Positions 49,995 to 57,649 of a stretch of 64,000 bases of DNA are shown here, one piece after another. The DNA is from Flavobacterium sp. Root420. GTDB taxonomy: Bacteria; Bacteroidota; Bacteroidia; Flavobacteriales; Flavobacteriaceae. The notes under the pieces were generated by a model that saw only the letters and a list, made by a program, of their open reading frames with translations, was not told where the DNA came from and did not search any database. The stretch lies in NCBI RefSeq assembly GCF_001427905.1, contig NZ_LMEF01000030.1:1-64000 (forward strand), written 5' to 3'. The position numbers were made by a program, and so were the translations under genes. Position 1 is the stretch's first letter. The number at the start of each line of letters is the position of its first letter.

Positions 49995-51965
49995 ATGAAA
50001 TACACTAAATACCTTTCGATATTTGTAGTTGCAATTGTATTTACAAGTTGCAAACCTCTAAAAACGGCTATAAACAATCAATTTCCTCCACTTTCTACAA
50101 TTGATCAACAATATGCATCTATTGAAAGAAACCTTGGAGAAATATCAGACTTTGAACCACATGTAGGAATAAATATTGATAAAGATATTATCCTGAAATA
50201 TTTGCCTACAGAAATCAAGAATGAAGCGGAATCAATCGATGATGAAAACATTATAATTCAAAATATTGAACCAAAAGTATCTTTGGACAGGCAAGGTATT
50301 CTTATTGAAGCTGATTTTTCAATTCTTATTCCAAAAAATGATGTAGAAATTAAAATTTTAAATGAAAATGCAAAAATTAAAATTCCCAAAGAGAGTATAG
50401 AAATAAAAGGATATTTAAATGGTTTGACTGCAGTTTCTACTAAATCAGATTCCTTATATTTAAGAAGCGCAGTAAATTCATTAAAAGTAAAGAGCATAAA
50501 ATTTACAAAAAAACCGAAATTACCAAAAGAAGCTTTAGCAAAATTAATTTCTCCAATTCTTAAAAACTATATTGAAAATTTAAATGGGACTTTTTTAAAA
50601 AAGCCAACAACAATCTATACTGGTTGGGGTGAGACTTATAAAGTGAGCCTCAAAAAAATGTTTAAAGACCCTAATACAGAAGTTATAGCAGACTCATTAA
50701 CAGCAACTCGATTTATTAAGAAATCTTGCATTCGTATAAAATCTAATGGCATTTCGGTAATGATTCAATTGATGAAAGATAAACCAATAAAGGATACATC
50801 AACTACTCCAACAATTACTCAGAAAACTAATCCAGAATTAACAAAGATATTTAATGCATTCAATGAAAAGTATGATAGTACTTGGATAAGCATTTTTGAA
50901 CCTATTGATATAAAACACTTAGCTGTTACAAATATTAGCAAATCAGAAATTTCAAAAATTTTAAATGAGACTTTATCTAAGCAAATAATTTTGAAACAAA
51001 ATTTCATTATTCCTGAGGCGACATTTAATGAAAAATTGGAAGTAAAAAAAGAAGATATTGATTGTCAAAAAGTAAGAACTGATTTTAATTATCCTAATTT
51101 TAATGGAGATAGCTGTGATTGGGATTGTATGCATACGATAAAAGTTGGAATTTGCCCATTCTGCAAAAAAGTAAGATTGGAAGATCCTCCATGCGCCGCA
51201 TCACGAAGAGTATGTAGAATAAGAGTAGAAGCAGAAAGAATAGCGTGGCAAACTGCTCGTGAAACTGCTCGAATTGCTCGTCAAGTACAAAATGAAGCGA
51301 AGGTAGCTGCATGCAATGTTTGGAGAGAAGCGACAGGTATTTTAGCTTTAGGGAGATTTAAAGGAGATGTATCAGGGAGTGGAAAAGCAACTATTAATCT
51401 TAGATCTTTTAATTTTAATTCTGATCTTTCAGAAATCATGCTAAAATATTCCGGAGGAGTTGATGCTAAATTAAGAGCTAATTTGGAATTAAAACCAATT
51501 GATTTAGGGAATATCTTTTTTTGCTTTACCAACTACGATAAAAAGATTTCCAGTAATATAAATGTAGATATTCCAGAAGTTACCTCAAAAATATTGATTA
51601 CTCCAAGACAAGAAGGAGAAGATTTATTTTTAAATATTAAAGTAGACAAAGTTCGATATAATGCATCAATAAATCCTAGTCCATTACATAGTTTGCTTTT
51701 AGACCCGGAATTCCAATTAAAATGCCCTATAAGTAATTTATTAAACTTGGTTACAGTAGGTATTGATGCTGGCAAATTTTTAGGCATGGTTAAATTAGCA
51801 CCAGAGCACGAGCTATTACTACTTGGAAAAGTAAGTGGCAGTTATGGTATTGATGCTATCGAAATACCATTTAAACCAATTACTTTCAAAATAAACGGAG
51901 AGGAAAAAAAATCTTTAATATTTTGGAAAAATAAATCATTCCAGTTTGCATATTTTAAACCTTGA
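49995..51965 (+). CDS. Large Cys-rich lipoprotein of unknown function
   Basis: 656 aa. Lipobox (FVVAIVFTSC, Cys at about 20). The N-terminal half is beta-rich with charged residues. A cluster of eight cysteines lies at about residues 358-410 (DCQKVRTDF, SCDWDCMHTIKVGICPFCKK, PPCAASRRVCRIR), followed by an Ala/Arg-rich helix (RVEAERIAWQTARETARIA) and a further Cys. The C-terminal half resumes beta-rich sequence. The cysteine group could bind metal or form disulfides. No family recognised. 98 bp after the 48622 gene, same strand, probably one operon. Confidence 0.65.
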   Translation: MKYTKYLSIFVVAIVFTSCKPLKTAINNQFPPLSTIDQQYASIERNLGEISDFEPHVGINIDKDIILKYLPTEIKNEAESIDDENIIIQNIEPKVSLDRQGILIEADFSILIPKNDVEIKILNENAKIKIPKESIEIKGYLNGLTAVSTKSDSLYLRSAVNSLKVKSIKFTKKPKLPKEALAKLISPILKNYIENLNGTFLKKPTTIYTGWGETYKVSLKKMFKDPNTEVIADSLTATRFIKKSCIRIKSNGISVMIQLMKDKPIKDTSTTPTITQKTNPELTKIFNAFNEKYDSTWISIFEPIDIKHLAVTNISKSEISKILNETLSKQIILKQNFIIPEATFNEKLEVKKEDIDCQKVRTDFNYPNFNGDSCDWDCMHTIKVGICPFCKKVRLEDPPCAASRRVCRIRVEAERIAWQTARETARIARQVQNEAKVAACNVWREATGILALGRFKGDVSGSGKATINLRSFNFNSDLSEIMLKYSGGVDAKLRANLELKPIDLGNIFFCFTNYDKKISSNINVDIPEVTSKILITPRQEGEDLFLNIKVDKVRYNASINPSPLHSLLLDPEFQLKCPISNLLNLVTVGIDAGKFLGMVKLAPEHELLLLGKVSGSYGIDAIEIPFKPITFKINGEEKKSLIFWKNKSFQFAYFKP

Positions 51966-52069
51966 AGAATAAATAAACTTAACAACTCTTTTATACAAAA
52001 GTGACGAAGAAAAAGTAATCCAAACTTTAATCAATAAGGAGGGAGAGTTGTATCAATAACCCCAAAAAA

Positions 52070-52097
52070 AAAATGCGCAAAGTGATTTGCGCATTTT
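52070..52097. terminator. Terminator between envelope-protein gene and membrane-protein gene
   Basis: AAAATGCGCAAA (52070-52081), loop GTGA, TTTGCGCATTTT (52086-52097): a 12-bp perfect stem with flanking A/T. Confidence 0.85.
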
Positions 52098-52196
52098 ATA
52101 TATAAAATCTCTCAAGAATATTATTTCCTTTCAGCTTTGAACTAAACACATATAAAGCTCAACAACTTTAAACGTACAATTGGCAGCGTTAAATGA

Positions 52197-53081
52197 TTAA
52201 TGTTTAATTACATTTTCCACAGTTTTCGGCCGGCTAAAATCAGATTTCTTAGTTTTCACAAACTTCCAATAAACAAAATACTCCACAAAAGGAATAATCA
52301 GAAACAAAAAGAAAAAAAGCAATTCATGTTTCAGGATTTCTTTAAAAATAAGATCCATTCCGGCTTGTAATTTGCGTCCCATTTCAGATTGTATGGAGTT
52401 TTCGATTTGTTGAGGTTCGATTTGATCTAATTTTTGCAAAAGCGTTTTGAATTTGGCATAATCAATATCTTTTACGTTTTTCATGTCGGCTTTGTCGTCA
52501 ACGACCTTCATAAAGCCATACACGCACGCGCTGTAAACTTCAGACTCGTATTTTTGAAGCAAATACGAAGTCGACGAATTCTTAAAGTTATCTACAGTTT
52601 GCAAACCGCTGTTGTTTTGTTTGATGTAAAGTGCCAATGCCTGGGTCAAAGATTTACTCACATCTTCTGAAGAATTAGAAAGCAATTGAAGCGAATGCAG
52701 AAATTCTTTTTTCTCTTTTTCAGATGAAAAAGTAGTTCCGATTGTTTTAGAATAAATATTGGCGGTTATGTTTTTGTTTTCTGATTTCAAAACTGACTTC
52801 CCCCCATACAAAAGGCCAATCATAGCAAAGAAATAAAGGAAAACAACCATAAAATACGGAATCCAGAGTTTGGCAATCCAATTGTAGTATTTCTTGTCAC
52901 GGGTAAAAATATTTTTTCTGTACAAAAAGACATTGAAAATGATTCCGAGAATAAGACCCAGAATTAGAAATAAAACTGTCCAGAATATAAACCAACCAAT
53001 ATTGGGTAAAATAAATTGTTTCGAAAATTCCCAAACTTCAGACCAAACAATACTGTCGATATATTCTTTCATAGGTTTCAT
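52197..53081 (-). CDS. Membrane protein of unknown function
   Basis: 294 aa (start at 53081, or at 53072 three codons later). Two hydrophobic helices lie in the first 95 residues (GWFIFWTVLFLILGLILGIIFNVF, FMVVFLYFFAMIGLLYGG), followed by a long helical domain (about 105-245, EKKEFLHSLQLLSNSSEDVSKSLTQALALY) and a C-terminal helix (LLFFFLFLIIPFVEYFVYW). Family not recognised. No adjacent partner on the same strand. Confidence 0.6.
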   Translation of the reverse strand: MKPMKEYIDSIVWSEVWEFSKQFILPNIGWFIFWTVLFLILGLILGIIFNVFLYRKNIFTRDKKYYNWIAKLWIPYFMVVFLYFFAMIGLLYGGKSVLKSENKNITANIYSKTIGTTFSSEKEKKEFLHSLQLLSNSSEDVSKSLTQALALYIKQNNSGLQTVDNFKNSSTSYLLQKYESEVYSACVYGFMKVVDDKADMKNVKDIDYAKFKTLLQKLDQIEPQQIENSIQSEMGRKLQAGMDLIFKEILKHELLFFFLFLIIPFVEYFVYWKFVKTKKSDFSRPKTVENVIKH

Positions 53082-53183
53082 TTAAGTGAGATAAAAATAA
53101 TCAAAAGTAGCTTTCAAAATGAAAATATGTTGAAATCAACGATATTTTTTTTGTGTTAATTTTAACATTTATAAGAGGAAAAG

Positions 53184-53214
53184 TTGTATTAAATCGAAAA
53201 ATGATTTATATTTG
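53184..53214 (+). promoter_or_regulatory. Promoter of 29-codon small ORF
   Basis: TTG (53184-53186), 20-bp spacer, TATATTTG (53207-53214): a full match to the Bacteroidota promoter. Transcription should start near 53221, leaving a 23-nt A-rich leader. Confidence 0.75.
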
Positions 53215-53243
53215 TCTTAGAATTAAAAATAAAAAACATTCAT

Positions 53244-53333
53244 ATGAACCTGTCAGCCATAAAAGTTAGCGATCGTTTAGCGGGATTTTCTCCGGCTAAT
53301 GACTCAGGATGTCATATGTATTTAATGAATTAG
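53244..53333 (+). CDS. Possible 29-aa peptide with own promoter and terminator
   Basis: ATG at 53244, stop TAG at 53331-53333. The peptide begins MNLSAIKVSDRLAG and ends with a Cys-His-Met-rich stretch (SGCHMYLMN). It has no clear membrane segment. The consensus promoter and the terminator at 53371 define a transcript of about 175 nt with this as the only good ORF. It could be a small peptide, a leader, or a non-coding RNA with a chance ORF. Translation is unproven. No homologue is known to me. Confidence 0.45.
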   Translation: MNLSAIKVSDRLAGFSPANDSGCHMYLMN

Positions 53334-53370
53334 AAATGTATTGTAGTTTCAAACTCAACATAAATAGATA

Positions 53371-53397
53371 AAAGCGTCCTCATTGGGACGCTTTTTT
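53371..53397 (+). terminator. Terminator of the short transcript
   Basis: AAAGCGTCC (53371-53379), loop TCATTG, GGACGCTTT (53386-53394), then T. Confidence 0.88.
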
Positions 53398-53657
53398 TGT
53401 TTTAAAGCAGAATCGGCTTCAATAAGTAAGAAAAGAAAATGAAAGAAAAATAGCATATAACTAAAAACGATTAAAAAAATAAATTGACCAAATGTTTTAT
53501 GAGTAAACAAAATAGCGAATTATAACTTGGAAAGTAATCTGATTGAGAAACAGTGAATTGATAAAAAAGAATTCTGCACCAGCATGCGGACAGGAATTTC
53601 TTTGCTTTAATTTTAATTATAACTAATTGATAATCAGTAAAATAATATTAAAAGATA

Positions 53658-53690
53658 TTTGGATAAATGAATTTTTCGACTTTATCTTTG
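53658..53690 (+). promoter_or_regulatory. Promoter of second short transcript
   Basis: TTTG (53658-53661), 21-bp spacer, TATCTTTG (53683-53690), again the consensus. Start expected near 53697. Confidence 0.65.
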
Positions 53691-53696
53691 CCAAAC

Positions 53697-53902
53697 AAAT
53701 CAGAACAAAAGATTTATACAACACAATGATTTTAATATATAATACATATAAAATGAATTTTAAAACTAACAGTAGTAAAGCCAAGTCTTTAGACGCCAGT
53801 TCGGGTCTGGAATGGATTAACATATCGGTGCATCACTATAGGCATAGGATAATTTGTATTATCGTATTTGTTATGAAGCACCTTTTATCTGGTGCTTTTT
53901 TT
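53697..53902 (+). ncRNA. Candidate short RNA (about 205 nt)
   Basis: The region 53334-54019 has no clear gene apart from this. A hairpin GATAAT-TTGT-ATTATC (53848-53863) and a terminator AAGCACC/GGTGCTT (53876-53897) plus T-run end the transcript. An in-frame ATG at 53753 opens a frame that runs through the terminator, so a protein is doubtful. RNA-only function is the better reading. No family recognised. Confidence 0.4.
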
Positions 53903-53910
53903 ATGCCCGT

Positions 53911-53985
53911 ATGTTTTGCCACGAAGGCGCAAAGACACAAAGAATATAAACTTAGGGCCTTGGTGCCTTAGTGACAAAAATTAAT
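53911..53985. repeat. Dispersed intergenic repeats
   Basis: GCCACGAAGGCGCAAAGACA and ACTTAGGGCCTTGGTGCCTT, the same repeat family as at 42706 and 44678. They lie between the short-RNA terminator and the next gene. Confidence 0.7.
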
Positions 53986-54019
53986 AGGATTTAAAAATTA
54001 ATAAATAAAAAAATATACA

Positions 54020-54484
54020 ATGAGTACAATATTAAAAGAATACAAAAAAGCAATTAAGATTCAATACGAAACCGAAAAAAAAGGAAAATACTTCGATTAT
54101 TTGCAAAGCCCTTCTCGTGGAAAACTACGTGATTTTTGCTGGCTTATTTTCGAGAAGAATCCAACTAAGGATGATTTGAATGTTTTTAGAAATTTATTTT
54201 CTATGGATTTTGATCATACCAAGAAGAATAAGTTTAAGGAGAAAAAAGATAAGTTCAGACCTATCGAAACCTTCTTTAAAGGCGAAACAGATCCAGCAAA
54301 TATTGATGCGATCAATATGGCTGCAATTTTGGTTGATTTTGAACCGCGTCCTTTTAAAAAGTTTCACGAAATGTATAAACTTGAAGGAGCTAAAGAAATT
54401 AAAAGCAATAACGAAAATTCTAAATGGAACAAACGCTATTCATCAATCAAGAAAAATTTTCGGGAAGTAATGGCTCTTTTTTAG
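54020..54484 (+). CDS. Cytoplasmic protein of unknown function
   Basis: 154 aa, highly charged (Lys, Glu, Asp, Asn) and largely helical, no signal or membrane segment. Segments: KKAIKIQYETEKKGKYFDYLQSPSRGKLRDFCWLIFE and RPFKKFHEMYKLEGAKE. Family not recognised. It precedes the exonuclease gene by 35 bp on the same strand, so the two are probably co-transcribed and may share a nucleic-acid role. Confidence 0.6.
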   Translation: MSTILKEYKKAIKIQYETEKKGKYFDYLQSPSRGKLRDFCWLIFEKNPTKDDLNVFRNLFSMDFDHTKKNKFKEKKDKFRPIETFFKGETDPANIDAINMAAILVDFEPRPFKKFHEMYKLEGAKEIKSNNENSKWNKRYSSIKKNFREVMALF

Positions 54485-54519
54485 AGAGAGAATTATAAAT
54501 TATTAAAAAAGTAAAAAAA

Positions 54520-55065
54520 ATGAAAACAACAGATAAAATTATTATTATCGATTTAGAAGCCACGTGTTGGCAAAGTGCGGTCCCACAGGGGCAGGAGAAT
54601 GAAATTATTGAGATTGGTTTGGCAGTTCTGGATTCAGAAACTGGTGAGATAACTCAAAATCAGGGTATTTTGATCAAACCGCAGCGCTCGAGCGTAAGTC
54701 CGTTTTGTACGGAATTGACAACTATTACCCAGGATTTACTGGATAAAAACGGAGTGAGTTTTGAGGAAGCAATTGAAAAATTAGTTGCCGAATATAATCC
54801 CGATTTATATACCTGGGCAAGTTACGGTCAGTACGATCTCAATATGCTTAAAAAACAATGTAAATCATTCGGGATTCCGTATCCAATGGCCGACGAGCAT
54901 ATTAATGTAAAAGTCTGGTTTGGAGAAAAATTTGGTCTGCAGAAACCAACCGGGATGAACGGAGCTTTGCATTTATTGGATATTCCGCTGGAAGGAACAC
55001 ATCACCGCGGAATTGATGATGCAAAGAATATTGCTAAAATTTTGCATTGGTGTTTGCACAATTAA
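54520..55065 (+). CDS. DEDDh 3'-5' exonuclease (ERI1/KapD-like)
   Basis: 181 aa. The DEDDh catalytic residues are visible: Asp11 and Glu13 (IIDLEATCW), Asp106 (GQYDLNML), His162 and Asp167 (HHRGIDDAKNI). The spacing of motif I (DLEATCW) is typical of the ERI-1/KapD subset that trims RNA 3' ends or single-strand DNA. Single domain, cytoplasmic. Preceded by an unknown charged protein. Confidence 0.9.
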   Translation: MKTTDKIIIIDLEATCWQSAVPQGQENEIIEIGLAVLDSETGEITQNQGILIKPQRSSVSPFCTELTTITQDLLDKNGVSFEEAIEKLVAEYNPDLYTWASYGQYDLNMLKKQCKSFGIPYPMADEHINVKVWFGEKFGLQKPTGMNGALHLLDIPLEGTHHRGIDDAKNIAKILHWCLHN

Positions 55066-55094
55066 AAAAGGCTGTCCTTGGGAGACAGCCTTTT
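55066..55094. terminator. Bidirectional terminator
   Basis: AAAAGGCTGTC (55066-55076) pairs with GACAGCCTTTT (55084-55094) between convergent genes. Confidence 0.88.
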
Positions 55095-55118
55095 CATTGG
55101 TTAAATTATTTTGGAATG

Positions 55119-56897
55119 TTATTCGTGACCATAGATCTTAGCGTAAAGATTTTTATAAATTTCTTTAATGATTTTACGTTTTAATTTTAGAGTAGGGGTA
55201 AGCTGTCCGCCATCGATAGACCAAACATCCGGAGTTAACTCAAAACGTTTGATTTTTTCCCAGTTTCCAAATTTCTCATTTATTCCTTCCACTTCTTCGT
55301 CTATACGTTTGATTACGTCCGGATTAGCGCTTATTTCGGCGTTGGTGCTTCCTAAAGTTATTTTATGAAGTTTTGCCCATTCTTTTACAAAATCAAAGTT
55401 TGGCTGAATAAAAGCAGCCGGCATCTTTTCACCGTCTCCAATTACCATAATTTGCTCTATAAAACGAGATTGTTTCATAGCATTTTCGATCAACTGAGGT
55501 GCAATATATTTTCCTCCGGAAGTCTTGAACATTTCTTTTTTACGATCTGTAATTTTCAGGAAACCTTCGCTGTCAATTTCACCAATATCTCCGGTGTGGA
55601 AATAGCCATCTTGCAATGCTTCGGCCGTTTTTTCAGGATCTTTAAAGTAACCCAACATTACGTTTGGTCCTTTGCAAAGAATTTCACCGTCTGCAGCAAT
55701 TGTAACTTCAACGTTGCGAATTACTTTCCCGACAGTTCCAATTTTAAATCCTTTATTTCTCTGATCGTTTACGGCAATTACCGGTGATGTTTCAGATAAA
55801 CCGTAACCTTCCATAACCGGAATTTCTGCAGCAGCAAAAACTCTTGTTAAACGCGGCTGTAAAGCGGCACTTCCGGAAACCATTAAATCTAATTTCCCTC
55901 CCAAACCTTCTTTCCATTTGCTCAAAATAAGTTTGCGGGCAATTTTTAATTGAAATTCATACCAGAAACCATTGGCTCCGTATGGTTCATATTTTAAGCC
56001 TAAATCAATAGCCCAGAAAAACAGTTTTTTCTTGATGCCGGTTAGTTCGCTTCCTTTTGCGTAAATTTTATCGTAAACTTTTTCTAAAAGTCTTGGTACC
56101 GCTGTAATTACAGTCGGGCTAACTTCTTTTAAGTTATCACTGATTTTATCAATTGATTCTCCAAAATAAACCGAAACACCATAATATTGATAGATGTACA
56201 AAATCATTCTTTCAAAAATATGGCAGATAGGCAAGAAGCTTAAAGCCGTACTTTTTCCCGGATCAAACGGAATTCTTGGAGCGCTGTCTAAAACATTCGA
56301 AACAATGTTTTTGTGCGAAAGCATAACACCTTTAGGTCTTCCTGTAGTTCCCGAAGTATAAATAATGGTTGCTAAATCGTCAGTTTGAATGCTGTCTTTT
56401 CTGGCCTCGACTTCACTTTGGTTGCTTTCGTCTGCACCAAGAGTCAATAATTCGCTCCAGTGTTTGCAGCCCGGAATTTCATTAAAAGAATATACTTCTT
56501 TTAAAGTCGGTACATTCGCCTGGATCAGTCTTACTTTTTGAAGTACTTCATCATCAGACACAAAACAGTACATACTGCCGCTGTGATTCAATATATATTC
56601 GTAATCTTCTTCAGAAATAGTTGGATAAATCGGAACGTTCTGAGCACCGGTCTGCAGAATACCAATATCCATAATATTCCATTCGGTACGGTTATTTGAG
56701 GTAATTAAGGCAATTTTGTCATCTTTCTGAATGCCCATGCGCAATAATGCTCTCGAAACAGCATTAGCTTTTGCAATATATTCCTGGCTAGATGTTTTTT
56801 CCCAGACTCCGTTTTTTTTCGTTGCCAAAGCAACCGGAAGGTTATAAGTTTCTTGTTGATAATAGGGAAAATCAAAAAGGCGTGTGATTGAAACCAT
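55119..56897 (-). CDS. fadD: Long-chain fatty acid-CoA ligase
   Basis: 592 aa AMP-forming ligase that activates fatty acids with CoA and ATP. Motifs: YTSGTTGRPKGVMLSHKN (about 185-202), EGYGLSETSP (about 358-367), GYFHTGDIGEIDSEGFLKITDRKKEMFKTSGGKYIAPQLIE. Length and motifs fit the long-chain (FACL/AMP-binding) group. It is away from the beta-oxidation operon (about 14 kb) but would supply its substrates. Confidence 0.9.
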   Translation of the reverse strand: MVSITRLFDFPYYQQETYNLPVALATKKNGVWEKTSSQEYIAKANAVSRALLRMGIQKDDKIALITSNNRTEWNIMDIGILQTGAQNVPIYPTISEEDYEYILNHSGSMYCFVSDDEVLQKVRLIQANVPTLKEVYSFNEIPGCKHWSELLTLGADESNQSEVEARKDSIQTDDLATIIYTSGTTGRPKGVMLSHKNIVSNVLDSAPRIPFDPGKSTALSFLPICHIFERMILYIYQYYGVSVYFGESIDKISDNLKEVSPTVITAVPRLLEKVYDKIYAKGSELTGIKKKLFFWAIDLGLKYEPYGANGFWYEFQLKIARKLILSKWKEGLGGKLDLMVSGSAALQPRLTRVFAAAEIPVMEGYGLSETSPVIAVNDQRNKGFKIGTVGKVIRNVEVTIAADGEILCKGPNVMLGYFKDPEKTAEALQDGYFHTGDIGEIDSEGFLKITDRKKEMFKTSGGKYIAPQLIENAMKQSRFIEQIMVIGDGEKMPAAFIQPNFDFVKEWAKLHKITLGSTNAEISANPDVIKRIDEEVEGINEKFGNWEKIKRFELTPDVWSIDGGQLTPTLKLKRKIIKEIYKNLYAKIYGHE

Positions 56898-57077
56898 GTT
56901 TAATATATTGAATTTTACTGCAAATTAAATAAAAAATAGGGATAATTTTTAATTTTGTGAAATTTTATGGGAAAATTTATAGGGACTATTGAAAATCAAC
57001 GAAAACGTTTTCTTTTTTGTAGTAAATTTTCGAAAAAACTAAAAATCCTTTAATTTGAGTTCTGTATTTTTATCCAA

Positions 57078-57509
57078 TTATTGCACATTATAATCTACAT
57101 AGTCTTTCACTCTTTCACCCATCAGATACATTTTTTTCTTGGTAAAATGAATAGAAAATTGAGAGTTAACCCATTCATTGCTATCGTTTGGTCTGTACCA
57201 AAAAGTGTAAGAAGCACTATTAAAGCCTTCTCTAAAAATTGGAACTCCTTCTTCTGTGCATTCAATTCCCCAATTCATTTTACTTTTGGATAAATCGTCA
57301 GCCTGAATAACTCCGGTTCCGTCCGGATTTAATACGGTACTTGGTTCTTTTTGATTCATTGGTATATAAACTCCGGGAACTGGATAACCAATAGTAGTAG
57401 TGATATAGCGATCACGACCATTGTGAGAAATTTTATTTACCTCGACTTGTGAATAAGTGTTTACGGAAATTAAAAATAAGCTAAATAAAAGTAGTTTTAT
57501 AAAATTCAT
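57078..57509 (-). CDS. Small secreted protein of unknown function
   Basis: 143 aa from the ATG at 57509, with signal peptide MNFIKLLLFSLFLISVNTYSQ. The mature part has aromatic and charged residues (RYITTTIGYPVPGVYIPMNQKEPSTVLNPDG, GFNSASYTFWYRPNDSNEWVNSQFSIHFTKKKMYLMGERVKDY). No family recognised. An upstream ATG at 57542 adds MKTQKQLNLHR before the signal and is less likely. Confidence 0.65.
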   Translation of the reverse strand: MNFIKLLLFSLFLISVNTYSQVEVNKISHNGRDRYITTTIGYPVPGVYIPMNQKEPSTVLNPDGTGVIQADDLSKSKMNWGIECTEEGVPIFREGFNSASYTFWYRPNDSNEWVNSQFSIHFTKKKMYLMGERVKDYVDYNVQ

Positions 57510-57649
57510 TCTATGCAGGTTTAATTGTTTTTGGGTTTTCAAAAATTCAGTGGCATGAACTTTTAGCGAATATAGTTCAAATTTTCATAGAAAAAATGAA
57601 TCCCAATTACAAGAATGAACTTTTTTTTTATTTTTATTTTTCACGAAAT

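Noticed and set aside
53627..53971. 114-codon ORF across the second short transcript
   Set aside because: It begins before the likely promoter and runs through a terminator and a dispersed repeat. An RNA is a better reading.
55365..55787. 140-codon ORF opposite the long-chain acyl-CoA ligase
   Set aside because: Antisense shadow of a conserved enzyme. Its composition (Phe/Cys-rich) is typical of reverse-strand translation.
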